Shown: in pieces, positions 47,256-58,177 of the stretch
How the letters are laid out: each line of letters opens with the position of its first letter
Position numbering within the stretch: the first letter of the stretch is position 1
Source: Xanthoparmelia taractica
Lineage: Eukaryota > Ascomycota > Lecanoromycetes > Lecanorales > Parmeliaceae
Length of the DNA stretch: 64,000 nt
NCBI GenBank assembly: GCA_033085395.1
Contig: JANQBS010000146.1
Coordinates: 1-64,000 of the forward strand
Direction of reading: 5' to 3'
Translations under genes and position numbers: made by a program
Notes under the pieces: model-generated
The model's database searches: none
What the model was told of the DNA's origin: nothing
The model's input: only the letters and a program-made list of their open reading frames with translations

Positions 47256-49401
47256 TCAAGAATCTCCAAGCTCGAGATACAAGACCCAGTCATCATCTCC
47301 CACATTTTCTCTCTGGTCCAGACTTGGACACCACACGCCTTCAGTTTTGATTATATTGAGACACCATTGCAGCCGCTTCACGGTGATCCGCTTATCGTTG
47401 TATACTGACTGAGGGCGTTTCTGTGTAGCTGCCTCCACTGCATCGAGATATGATCGAGCAATGAAAGCAGACTCCAGTTCAGCGCCACCGCTTGCACTAC
47501 GGACAGGGTCAAACCACTCAGCTCTCTTCTCAAGGACAGGGTTCTCATGTCTTTGGTCGACAATTGATTCCTCTGACGGCTCGGCATAGTTCTGTTGGCA
47601 GAAGTGTAACCATCGAACAAACATCGGGTTAATCTCGTCTTCTTCCTCTGGACCAGATTGACGATAGACCCACAACCCGCAGAGCCAGACTGTGAAAGCG
47701 AAGTCGACGCCTCCACGTTCTCGGATCTTTATGGGATCACGAGTTCTCATACCTGCATTCAACACTCCACGCAGATCTTTTAACAAGCTCTTTGGACTAT
47801 CCGTGAGAATGTGCTCCAGCCGCAATACTCTGAGGTTTCCGGGCTCGGAAGTAGTGACTGACTTTAAGAGAGTATACATGGAGTCCAGCACACTATCAAG
47901 TATTCTGAGCTGGCTATTGCGGTATCTTGCGGCATCCTCTTGCTTGCTATTTTGCGGGATTTGAGGCAGCTCATTATCATGTTTCCGTATTGCTCTTTGC
48001 CCTTTCTGCAGTATCATGATGACTGCACAAATCACATGTAGCTTATTTCGCGAGAAATTACGATCTGAAAAGTCCTTGTAGGCTGAGCAATTATCTGCTA
48101 TATGTGCTTCCCGAGGATTCTCAACGGCAATGGAGAAGCATTCTAAGAACTGCGGCGAAAATTCACAGCTCTTATTTTCTTGGAGTCGCACCCAATGAAT
48201 GTTTTGTTCTAGTATTTCCTCAACCTTGAAGTCTTCTGAAGACTCAAGGACTTGGCATCCACTGCTAGCCGTCCCTCTGGACGGGTTTGGGTGAATATCA
48301 TTACAGTCCAATGTGCTGTGACTCCGCTCTGCACTCGAGCTTGGCTTGCGGGCCGATCGGCGAGCCTTTGTAGCTTTGATATGAGCTGCAATTGCTGGGG
48401 TGAAGCCAAGGCTATAATGATCAGAGGTATTTTCAGGAAGACTAAAGCCATATCCCATGATAACTAGAAAACCGCCCATCAGCAGAATTCGAGACGGCAA
48501 GTGACCAACGCACGCTCTTCGTTACTTTTGGGATCATAATTATTCCACACCTGACATCCGCCGTGGGTTGACTCCTCTGCCCTGAGCGCGCAAACACTTG
48601 CAGTCCAGACCCAGGAAACCTTGGCAGTTGGATTGTGATTTAAAAGGTCTAAGCCCGGGAGGAGGACTGGAAATCTACCAACGCTGTCACTAGCAACAAC
48701 GACATTTCCTTCCTTTCGGTTGAACGACGCCGGGCCAGCAAAGCTTCGAGTAGTCATGACGGTTGCCGCCCAGAGATAGAGCTCCCTTGCCAGATTAGTA
48801 TTGTAAGCTGGGGCAAGACTTCAGTATTGAAAACAACGAACCAAGTCCACAAAGGCCTTTGCTCAGCATCGAAGCCATTCGCAAAGAGCGACTGCATTGC
48901 ATTTTCGTACTCTTGCCGCCACGCCTCTTCCCTTGTCTCCTTTGCATTACCGAAGTTGGTTCCCCGAAGCCATACCAAGTCATGCTCATCATACCACAAG
49001 GGAGTGCTGAAAGAACGAGGCAGGCTGTTGATGTATGGCCACCACGGCGACTGTGCTTTCAACAAACGCTGTTTTATGAGAAATAATCGAGTGGCAACAT
49101 GGGGTGTAAACGTAGAGTGAAAGTCTGGGAAATGATGTTGGTTGACAGTTGGCCAGGATATGGTTAAGTGATGTGGGCAGGAGACAATGATGCTGCCTGG
49201 CAGAAGGATAGCGTTTTCTTTGACACGAACGTAATTACCATCGTCATTGCCGGACGTAATCTCAACCGAAGGATGCAAATAGCCTCCATTGGCAAGAAAC
49301 CAGGACTCAAAATCCTCAGCGATAGGGCTCGATTGGATCTTCGTCGTGGACGAACAACAGTGATCGGAGGCAAGGAGCCAAGCTCTAAACTCTGTTGCCA
49401 T
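47256..49401 (-). CDS. SET-domain protein (lysine methyltransferase type)
   Basis: Predicted 679 residues, exons 49401-48842, 48785-48514 and 48463-47256. Introns of 56 nt (GTTCGT donor, TACTAATC branch) and 50 nt give whole codons. The N-terminal half is a split SET domain of the RKM/SETD6-like group: DFESWFLANGGYLHPSVEI, then ELYLWAATVMTTRSFAGPAS, the SAM-site block LLPGLDLLNHNPTAKVSW (the NH motif), and EELIMGYGFSLPENTSDHYS, whose GYGF supplies the conserved tyrosine. These enzymes methylate lysine on ribosomal or other non-histone proteins. The C-terminal 400 residues (TPAIAAHIKATKARRSARKP onwards) correspond to the Rubisco-LSMT substrate-binding-like region, unusually long and divergent. 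Substrate unknown. Confidence 0.9.
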
Positions 49402-49827
49402 TTCAGCCAGCCCAGCCCAGCCCAGCCACTGTATTCTATGTCCTATGTCTCCTCCTAATCCAATTCGTCGATTAGCTATTCATTCTTCTATACAGTGATA
49501 CCCGCTTCCCAGAGGCTGTGTGAATAGTCAGGCATGCCTGGGCAGGCTACGACAGTCACCATGAGACTGGATGATTACCTTGCCGGTACAGGATGGACCA
49601 TCTTCACGCTGAGTTGCAGGACCAATTGATGAATGATCTAAGCCTGCCAAGGTACTAGCAGTATAGTACGAGGGGTAGGAAGTACCTTTATAACACCAGT
49701 GCCGCCGATAACTTATCGCTGAAGATTAAACAGCCCCACCAAACTTGTATAAATACTGACATTTTTGCTTCTCCTAACCTTCAATTTCATATTGACCACG
49801 AAGTTGAGCGAAGAGAATCATTCTAAC
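49402..49827. other. Divergent promoter between SET gene and P450
   Basis: Includes a tandem CAGCC array just inside the SET gene boundary (about 49409-49431). No specific regulatory site recognised. Confidence 0.45.
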
Positions 49828-51522
49828 ATGCTGCCTCTTACTCCCATCGTCACCCTCTGTGTCCTTTCATACTTAATCTACAAATATATCGTATACCCCG
49901 CCTTCATCTCCCCTCTCTCTAAAATCCCCAACGCACATCCCACCTCCCCATTCTCACCCCTCTGGATCCTCATAAAGAGGTTTCTTGACCAAGAAAATCG
50001 CACAATTCACGCCGCCCACGTCAAGCATGGCGATATCGTACGACTCGGTCCCAATGAAATCAGCGTCAACTGCGTGGACAATGGCATCCGCACTATCTAC
50101 AGCGGTGGTTTTGAGAAATGGCGTTGGTATGACCAATTCGACAACTATAGGTAACAAAAAATCTCTTCCTAATTCCAATGACCATAGTCTTCGCTGAGCT
50201 TCTCAAAGCGTCCCATGTATGTTCTCTACGGCTGAGAGCAAACCGCACTCGCAGCGCAGGCGGGTAATCGCCAATGTCTATTCGAAATCATACCTGCAAT
50301 CTTCACCAGAGCTGCACAGGATTTCCCAGGCAATGATTTTCTCCCGCATCTTACCAACCTTGGAGTCCGCTGTCGTCGAACAGAAGCCCATCGAAATGCT
50401 CGACTTCAACTATGCAATCACCATGGACTTCATATCCGCCTTCATCTTCGGCCTTCAGGACGGGACCAACCTCACACAAAATGTCTCTGCCCGAAGACAA
50501 TTCCTATCTACCTATCAATGTCGGCGGGCCTACCGCTTCTGGGCTAGCGAGCTGCCACGCCTGAAATCCATAGTCCAAAGACTCGGCCCCATCATCGAGC
50601 CCAGCTATGTGCAAGAAGCCACCAACTGGATCGAAAACTGGACGCTCACGCAGACCAAAGCCGCCGAGAGAGCTCGCACCGCCAAAATCTCCGACGAAGA
50701 GAACACCCCCACCACAGCCCCAATAGTATACAACCAAGTGCACCAATCCACCCTCAAGAGCCCCTTCCCCTACCCGCAAGACCTGCAAATCGCCACCGAG
50801 CTGCAGGACCACTGGGCCGCCGGGCACGAAACGAGCGGAATAACCCTCTGCTACCTCTTCTACGAACTCTCCCTGCACCCGGAGCGGCAGTCGCAACTCC
50901 GCAAGGAATTCTCTACCCTCTCCCCCACACTATCCTACCCCCCATCCACCCCGCACCCTGACCTCCCCTCCCCCCAAAGCCTCGACGCCCTCCCCCTCCT
51001 CCACGCCTGCCTCATGGAAACCCTACGCCTGCACGCCGCTATACCGGGCCCAGAACCCCGCATCACGCCCTCGAAGCCCACCTCCCTAGCCGGCTCCCCT
51101 CCCCTCCCTGGCGGCGTCCGCGTCAGCGCCCAACCCTACACCCTGCACCGCCGCGCGGACGTGTTCCCGGACCCTGAAGCGTGGAAGCCGGAGCGTTGGA
51201 TTGAAGCGAGCGAGGCGCAGAAGGCGGAGATGGGACGGTGGTTCTGGGCATTTGGGAGCGGCGGGCGCATGTGCATCGGGAGCAACTTCGCCATGCAAGG
51301 TACGATCTTCCTTTAGAAAATTGTAGGAGAAAAACAGATTGGGGTTCTTGTGCTGATGATGGTGATGCGTTTTGAGCAGAGATGAAATTGATAACGGCTG
51401 CGATCTATACGAATTTCCGGACGTACATTGTTGATGACGAGGGCATTGAGCAAGAGGATGCATACACCGCTCACCCGAAAGGCAACAAGCTGGTTTTGAG
51501 ATTTGAGCGCGTGGGTGAATAG
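49828..51522 (+). CDS. Cytochrome P450 monooxygenase
   Basis: Predicted 518 residues, exons 49828-50150, 50209-51299 and 51380-51522. The N-terminus PLTPIVTLCVLSYLIYKYIV is an ER membrane anchor, followed by the proline-rich hinge PAFISPLSKIPNAHPTSP. The oxygen-activating I-helix motif is AGHETS (about 311-316), the ExxR motif is ETLR (378-381), DPEAWKPERW is the PERF-type loop, and the heme loop is FGSGGRMCIG with Cys about 463 as thiolate ligand. FEKWRWYDQFDNYSVPCMFS, restored by the first splice, is typical of fungal P450s near the benzoate-hydroxylase-like and related clans. Substrate unknown. There is no reductase or cluster enzyme beside it, so it is probably a stand-alone detoxification or catabolic P450. 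Confidence 0.92.
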
Positions 51523-52330
51523 CTTTTAAAAGTCAGCTCGCTGTTGCTTTGGTGGGGAGTGGGGGACATCAGATAGGTATCCCGCTGGGAACGATACCAC
51601 GCTCATCTATTTCATGTAAAAAGCTTTGAGTTGAATTGACTTGGGCATGGAGTAAACGCTATCATCTGCACATCGCTATGCTCTCCGCTGTACATTTTTC
51701 GCATGCGACATGGTAAGATACCATTCATAAACATCGTGGCATCATTCTAAACACCTCGCTCCTCTGAATCAGTAAAAGAAAACGCCTTCCGTCCTTCATC
51801 CATCCATCCATCATCGTAAGACTTCTCACAGCTCGTTCTTCCTGCTTCAAATCCATGACACCGTCGGGTTGTAGACCCAGACCGAGCCTGTGATCAAGCA
51901 TCGTTGTGGTATGTAAGATCTATGCACACGACTGACATGGAGTGAAGGAGGGACTATGACCTAGATCCAAAGAGCATGAACGTCATTGACTGCCTTGAGG
52001 GATGAATTGCATGGGTATGCCGCCCTTGCCGTTGAATATCATGAGCCGATGCACGGGTGCACCAATGCTATGATAATGGCAAGAGGCCGACAACAGTTGC
52101 CAGTAAAAATGAAAACTTGTGGTGCTGTTATTGCCAAAAAGGATGTCGATGTTCGTTTCGAAGCCATAGACTGGAAACCCCAGGTAGAGTGCTGATAGTG
52201 TGACAGCATCACGTCGTAAATCCACCGTAAATCCTCCGTGTGGAGAACGTCAACGGGCGCACGAAGCAAGGTTGCTTCAAAGTGGTACTCTAGAATGGTT
52301 CTATCAATGAAAGCTTGCACAAGAAGCGCC
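51523..52330. other. Convergent intergenic region
   Basis: 3' ends of the P450 (+) and CDC24 (-). It contains a CATC microsatellite near 51798-51813. No gene recognised. Confidence 0.5.
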
Positions 52331-55300
52331 TTAATTCTGTTGCCAGTGTAATTCAAAGTCAGGCGCGGGACCTTCAAGGATTTGTCGTTCGTTCTGCGTA
52401 GCCCAATCTTCAATAGCAAGATGGACATCCTCGTCGGTCTCGATCCTAACCATGTCGCCATCCGAGTCCTCATACCGCAGCCGAGCGGTCTTTTTGGCGA
52501 TAGATGCTGTTGTTACCTTAGCCATCTTTGAATCAATGCGATCAGTCAGGGACCGGTGTTTGATGAACGTGGGAACGACAATGGTCACGTGGCTTGGTTC
52601 TGGATCGAACTTGACCCTGACTTTCAACTGATTGGGATAATCAATGATACTGTTGGCCGATGTAGAGGTCTCAGTACTTTGAGGAGTAAGTTGAGTCGGC
52701 TCTTCAACATAGTGGCCGTGATGATAGTCGCGGGCTTCGCTCTCGAAGCTCTGCTGCAATCTCTGTCCTTGACGATCATAGCTGACAGGTTCTTGATACT
52801 GTCGATGAGCTCGATCCCGGTGTACCGAAGGTGACTGGGTAGCGCTTCGGATAGGCAATTGGCTGTCGACTGGTGAGCTGGTTTGACTCCGGTTGAGGGG
52901 AGCTCGACCTTGGAACACATGTGAAGGGATTGGAGGCATTGGAACGTTTTCCGCTTGTGTTTGAAGTTGGCTGTTACCAGGACGTCTGGCTCCAGGGGCA
53001 TTCGGATTGTGAATGTCAGGAGTACTAGCGGAGCGAAGACGGCTTTGCTGAATCAGCTGCTGTTGAGGATTTTGGGATGCTGCCATGACAGGCAAGGACG
53101 GCCGCGTGACTGTTCGACCGTTGACAACATAGCTATTTGGTGGAGTAGGTCCCTCCCGAGAAGGTGCGCGACCTATCGCTGGAGCTGTACGATGCTTGTT
53201 TTCCTCATGGGGCCAATGACCAGGGCCGGTTTGTTGGCGAGTGAATGGAGGAAAGCTTTGCTGAGAGTTTGACCTTGTGGATGTTGGGGAGTCATTGGTT
53301 GGCGAGAAGTAAGAATTTCCTGGAAATTCGCCCGGTGATGCTTTACCAGGGGCAACGTTTGTGTTCAGGCTCAATAGGGGCGCATACAATCCATTGTCAT
53401 GCTCTGCAGGTGTGAATTTGGGAGGGGCCATGCGGCCAGGTCCAGCTATTGAGCGCAGACTGTTGCTTGATGGATTCCGACTCACGGTGAAGGAAGATTG
53501 GGTAGGGCCAATGATTTGACTGGAATGCAATTCCTCCTCTTCGATTTCATCATCTTCTTGGTATGGGTTCTTGAGAAGCACCTGGTCCTTCATATAGTTG
53601 AACTCTGTCGCCGATGTACCAGTCTGACCGGAATTCCTTGCTTGTTCACAAAGGCTCTTTTTCTGAGCCTGCACTGTATCCCGCCACCTGATCATTTGCG
53701 CCTCATCAGGGAACCGAATAACAAAATTTTCGACACTAGGGTCGCCTTTCCAGAAGATTTGGAGAGTATATTGACCTTGATCTATATCAATGTCAGCGTT
53801 TGTTGGTTCAAAGACAACGTTTTCTTCTTTTACTCTGCATACTCAAGGTCACTACGTCCGTGACATTTTGCATGAATATCCGACCCTTCAGTTGGAGCTT
53901 TGGTTTTCCCTTCTTGTCGACCAGTGGTTGCTTCAGCACTCTATTCTTAGGCTTGTTGGGATTGATTTCATTGCAACATAACAATATGCGCTCGAAGAGA
54001 TAAACTTTGTACTGTACACGTAGGAGCGATTGAATCGCCAAATCGTCAGCAACTTCTTTCTCCAAATCTGACATTGGCGTGCTTTCCGTAACAAAAGTAG
54101 TAGTAGCAGCAGCGGCAGCAGAAGTAGCATGGGCCGCGAGAGATAATATTGGGTCTGACGATTGCAAGTGGGAAAACAAGAAAAGCGTTGTGTTCTTGAA
54201 AGCGCCATCGAATTTATACAAGTGGCCCGGTTGACAGATGGACTTGCGCAATAGAAATTGCAGAGGGGTAAGTGCTTTGGAGGGATAAGCCTGGGAGGCA
54301 TTGGTTTTGAAAGGTGTGTTATGGGACCAGTCCATTATTCTTAGATACGCGTCGTCCATCGAGGGCTCCGAGGCTAGAGTTCTGCTCACCCTTTCCGGCG
54401 TGACAGGCTCAGGCTCAGGCTCAGGCTCAGTCCCAATCCTCAATATATGGAGAGCGTTCTGAAGAATGTCGGCTGCCTGCTCCTCTGGGGGTTTCACCCT
54501 CTCTGAGGGCTCGAGACTGGGGTTGATTACAGACGATGGTGCTCCAGGCGTCTCGCAGACAGGGCCTTGACCAAGCTGGGATTTAAAGCGAAACGGGGTC
54601 CACGCAGGGGGTTCCACGGTTGTGGGGGGATGTGTTTGGGGGCATTCAGGGGTTGGCTTTCTGCGCAAAGGAAACATGGACCTCCTTGGAGGGATCTTCG
54701 GCGTCACGGGAACAGGATAATGCTCCTCGGCCGAATGTCCAGGGACACTTGCAAGGTTGCTGGCATGGTCTCCACGCATGTTGCGGTTCAACGCTTGCAA
54801 CGCCCACATCCATGGTTGTGGGGATAGAGTCTTCGGGGTTCCACGATGTAGGGAATGCATGAAAAGGGAAAAAGCCATTGCTCGGGTAATGGGATCCAGG
54901 GAATCGAAGATAATACTAACCTCGCGCTCCACCACTTTGGCGCCCTCTCCTTTCAAGACCGTATAATTGCCGAAGTGAAGGAGTTCACCGAAATGATTAA
55001 TCTTGTGGCCCTTCCAGTCTTCGACTCTACTCTGCAACTCGTTAACGGCGGCAGCATGGTGTTCCTTTTGGACGGCCTCGTCCGCTCGGATCATAATCGA
55101 TCTGGCTGCTGCTTCACCTTCTTCGAGGTCCTGCTGTTTCTCAAGGTCGTAGCCGCCTTTTGTGCGCAATATCTATGCAGACTTTAGTACCATACCCTGA
55201 ATTTAAGGGGATGGGTGGTTGTACACTGAGCATCAGGGGGTACTTTGACAGGCGCTGGAATGGTTTGATTAGAAAACTAAGCAGTACTGATGGTGTTTCG

Positions 55301-56515
55301 ACGATGCCTTTCAGTTCGTTTGAAAGGTCAGCTTTCTTAAGTTTTGGCCATACATTGAGCACGGTCTCGTTGCAACGGTTTTGATTGGCGATGAACGGTT
55401 CGTACACCCGGAAGGATTCCCTATAGTAGGAGAACAACTTGCCCCAGTTCTGTTCGTTCTCGGGTAACCGATTTTGTTGTTCAATTCTGACCAAAAATCT
55501 TCTTTGGAAATCCAGTAATTGATTGAGGTTCAGAAATATGTCGTGAATCGCGTCACCAGCGATCGCCCCGGTGATTTGCCTCTTAAATTCCTGAAGTATT
55601 TCGAGATGTTGAATATAATCGCGCTCAGTACTGAGGAGCTCTTCAATCAGATGCGCTTTGAAAGAGGTAGGAGCGGGTTCCGCAACGGCAATCGTTCTCG
55701 ATTGTTTCTTGTGCCGCAGGAGACCTCCCTTATCCAGGATGTCCAAGACTCTGTTTACAAGTTTTGTCACCTGGAGATGATTTTAGTGGTCGCTATTTAA
55801 TCACAGGCAGTGATAACGAGTCCTCATCCCTCAAAAGGGCATTGGTCTGGCGATGAAAATCCAGAACAGGAATATCAAGACTCACCTTCACAAACCCATT
55901 GGTATCTTCCCCAAACAAGTCTGTGATGAGAAAGCATTCGTCTGGGGGAATTCCAAATTCTGCCATGCAAGCTTGCAGGAATTTGAATGTGGTTGCCTTT
56001 CCGACCTTATCTTCGCGAATCTTTGTTGCATCAAATTTGAGTGGTCTTTCTGGCAATGACGCGTTGTATATAGTCATGAGTGGATAACCACGCCTCAGAC
56101 AGTTCCACATCAAAGTAACTGGATCTTTTGGCTCATCAGCTGAATCCTCTTCCTCTTCCTCCATCTCTATTATATGTTCTTCGAATCCAGGGACATCCCC
56201 TAGCCGCTGTCGCAGACCCGTGCATATCTGATACAGCGAACTGTTGGCTCCAGCTTTTACATTCATGATATTCGAGCCCATATTCGAAAACTCGTCTGTG
56301 GGAGGTGGTGAGAACGCCGAGGGTCCTGGAGCAGGGAAAAGTCCTCTCTGGTCTCGGTTATAGTCAGATTTGGTAATATGACAAGCATCATGCCGCATAG
56401 TGTGAGATTACATACCAGAAGACGCAGAAAGTGTTCCGTTCATGTGTCCTCGAGCCTGTAACGAGGCCATGTTGTTCTGCACCAAAGGATTCTGAGGGGG
56501 CACTATTGCCAGCAT
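52331..56515 (-). CDS. CDC24: Cdc24-type Rho/Cdc42 guanine nucleotide exchange factor
   Basis: Activates Cdc42 in polarised growth. Exons: 56515-56416, 56352-55886, 55770-55225, 55172-54921, 54011-53843, 53781-52331, giving 994 residues. Domains in order: Cdc24 calponin-like domain (residues 60-190, VTLMWNCLRRGYPLMTIYNA); DH domain (about 215-395, FKAHLIEELLSTERDYIQHL and LIKPFQRLSKYPLMLS); PH domain (about 415-560, WKGHKINHFGELLHFGNYTV, VEREYKVYLFERILLC, GRIFMQNVTDVVTL); a long Ser/Pro linker; and a PB1 domain (last 95 residues, PSHVTIVVPTFIKHRSLTDR) that would bind a Bem1-like scaffold. Upstream, VSLFGSGAINDSYKSTRG is still family-like, so the true start may lie in an earlier exon. The 54012-54920 segment is treated as an intron but is open throughout; see its entry. 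Confidence 0.93.
54012..54920 (-). other. 909-nt fully open intron or exonic insert in the Cdc24 PH domain
   Basis: Begins GTTAGT right after the codons for VERE and ends GTGTACAG right before those for YKVYLFERILL, so removal rebuilds the uninterrupted PH consensus. Its length is exactly 303 codons, phase zero, and it contains no stop in the host frame. Other introns of this gene are 52-115 nt. Translation gives a Pro-rich, low-complexity region with FDSLDPITRAMAFSLFMHSL near its start, a PEPEPEPEP repeat (a GGCTCA array near 54408-54434 on the plus strand) and an Ala-rich ATSAAAAATTT stretch near its end. I recognise no domain. It may be a retained or alternative exon, an exonised intron, or a protein insertion in a PH loop. 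Confidence 0.7.
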
Positions 56516-58177
56516 GCCGCGTGTGGATTTATATGAGTCGTTGATTGCTCCAGATCCAAAAAGCGATACGCCGACAAAGTTGGACCCCTTATCCCTTCAG
56601 AGTCTGCACCGAGTGCATCATTCTCTCTAGAAACTTGGGAGAAAGGAATCCGGCCAGCAAAGCGTATGCTGGGACGCTAAATAGGGTGTGAATTATGAGT
56701 TATGCCGAATAGAATAGCAGAAGAACGGAGCGGATGAATTGCTTCGAGGCTCGAGTCACTGCTGCGAAGGGGGAGTGATCTGAGGTCCCTCAGCAACGCT
56801 CCCAAAATTGAAGAGAGTGACGGTACTTTACGAGATGCTGTATCAGGCGCCTTAAGGTCTTGCTCTTACGGTTGAAGATTAGGCTGGTAAAGAATGCGGA
56901 TGCCAGGGTGAGCAACTTTGACGTGCTCAGCGAGTGTGCGCCGCAATCCTGGAGAGTAGCCTTGGGTTTAGGGGGCAGTTGAAACCATGGCGTTCTGCTT
57001 GGAAATATTGATATTAGGCAAGAAGGGATTCACAATACATGGACAGAGTCAACGGGGAGTTTTGAGTGGACATGTTTTTGTTGAAGTGAGTACAAAGTAT
57101 TATTTGGGTTCAATGCACCAGTGGGGTTGGCTAAAGTTCCACCTTTTTGACAGCCAAGGCGCTAAACTAATTGGGGATTGGTGCATATCTGGACCAGAAT
57201 CTGGACTTGATTTCTTTGGTGGCGAGGTTTTCCAGATCCAACTCGCTAATTGGAACACCCCTTGTCATACTAATGACCCTGACAGGATATATTATGATAG
57301 GCCTATGCCTTGATTAGCCCATCTTTGTTTATCCTACTATATGTTGTGACATCCCGCTACCTTCAAACCCCCTTGCTCCTGGCCTTCCGAGACAAGCTTT
57401 GGCCATGGTCAGAATAATTGATCATGTGTTACACCTCTCGACCGCAAGCTCCAAGTCACATTCACATAAATTGCGCGCCTCCAATGGACATGAAAGCTAG
57501 GGGGAAGATATGAAGTCTGGGGATCCGGCATGGCAGGCCTGAGCTTGGCCTTGGGTTGAAGACGGCAGAACAGCCAAAGAGTAGAGGAAGCGAAAACAGA
57601 AGCCTGGAATGGGCCCTGGTCTGCAATGAACCTGTGTCGTAACGCGGAGGACGCTTGGGAATCATCTAGAGTGGCGGCTGCGGCTATACCACGGTGTCTA
57701 ATGTATCGAGGGTTAGAAATAGAGCAAGGTCAACCGTCGTCGAGAGTACTAATCCCTTATTGGATTGCGTATTGGACTGCAATGGTTCCTATGTGGTGGG
57801 CACAGCTGCGTCTGCGCGACATCAGAGCAGAATGACGCCTGTACATGTAATGGTCGCCTTCTTGCATGATGGCTGGTATGCATAGCTGACAGCAAGAACG
57901 CCCGGCATCAACATAGAAAGCATATTGTATAGGCTGGATTTCGTATAAAAGCTTTCTGTGGCCCTTGCATCATCAAGCGTCTATTTTTGCCAAGCACATT
58001 CAGTTCAAAGTATATACATCGCAATAGACATAAATAATCCTTGGGATATCAGATTGTAGCTGCAAAGAAAAGCCGTGAAACTCCCAATGCACCCTTGACC
58101 GCTGGGATCATACCTACCCTAATTACTCCATAAAGAATTTCTCAAGCCGCAAAATGCGATCCCAGGCTTCAAACTGA
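56516..58177. other. CDC24 upstream region and spacer
   Basis: About 1.66 kb. The first 80 bp probably still encode the Cdc24 N-terminus in frame, without an ATG. A 108-codon plus frame at 56987-57313 (Trp/Gly/Phe-rich) has no recognised domain or splice partner and is not called. The rest is unremarkable. Confidence 0.45.

Noticed and set aside
54012..54920. Intein in Cdc24
   Set aside because: No Cys/Ser at the first position, no His-Asn before the C-extein and no splicing blocks; splice sites explain the edges better.
56987..57313. 108-codon plus-strand frame
   Set aside because: Isolated, no known motif and no supporting signals; most likely chance.
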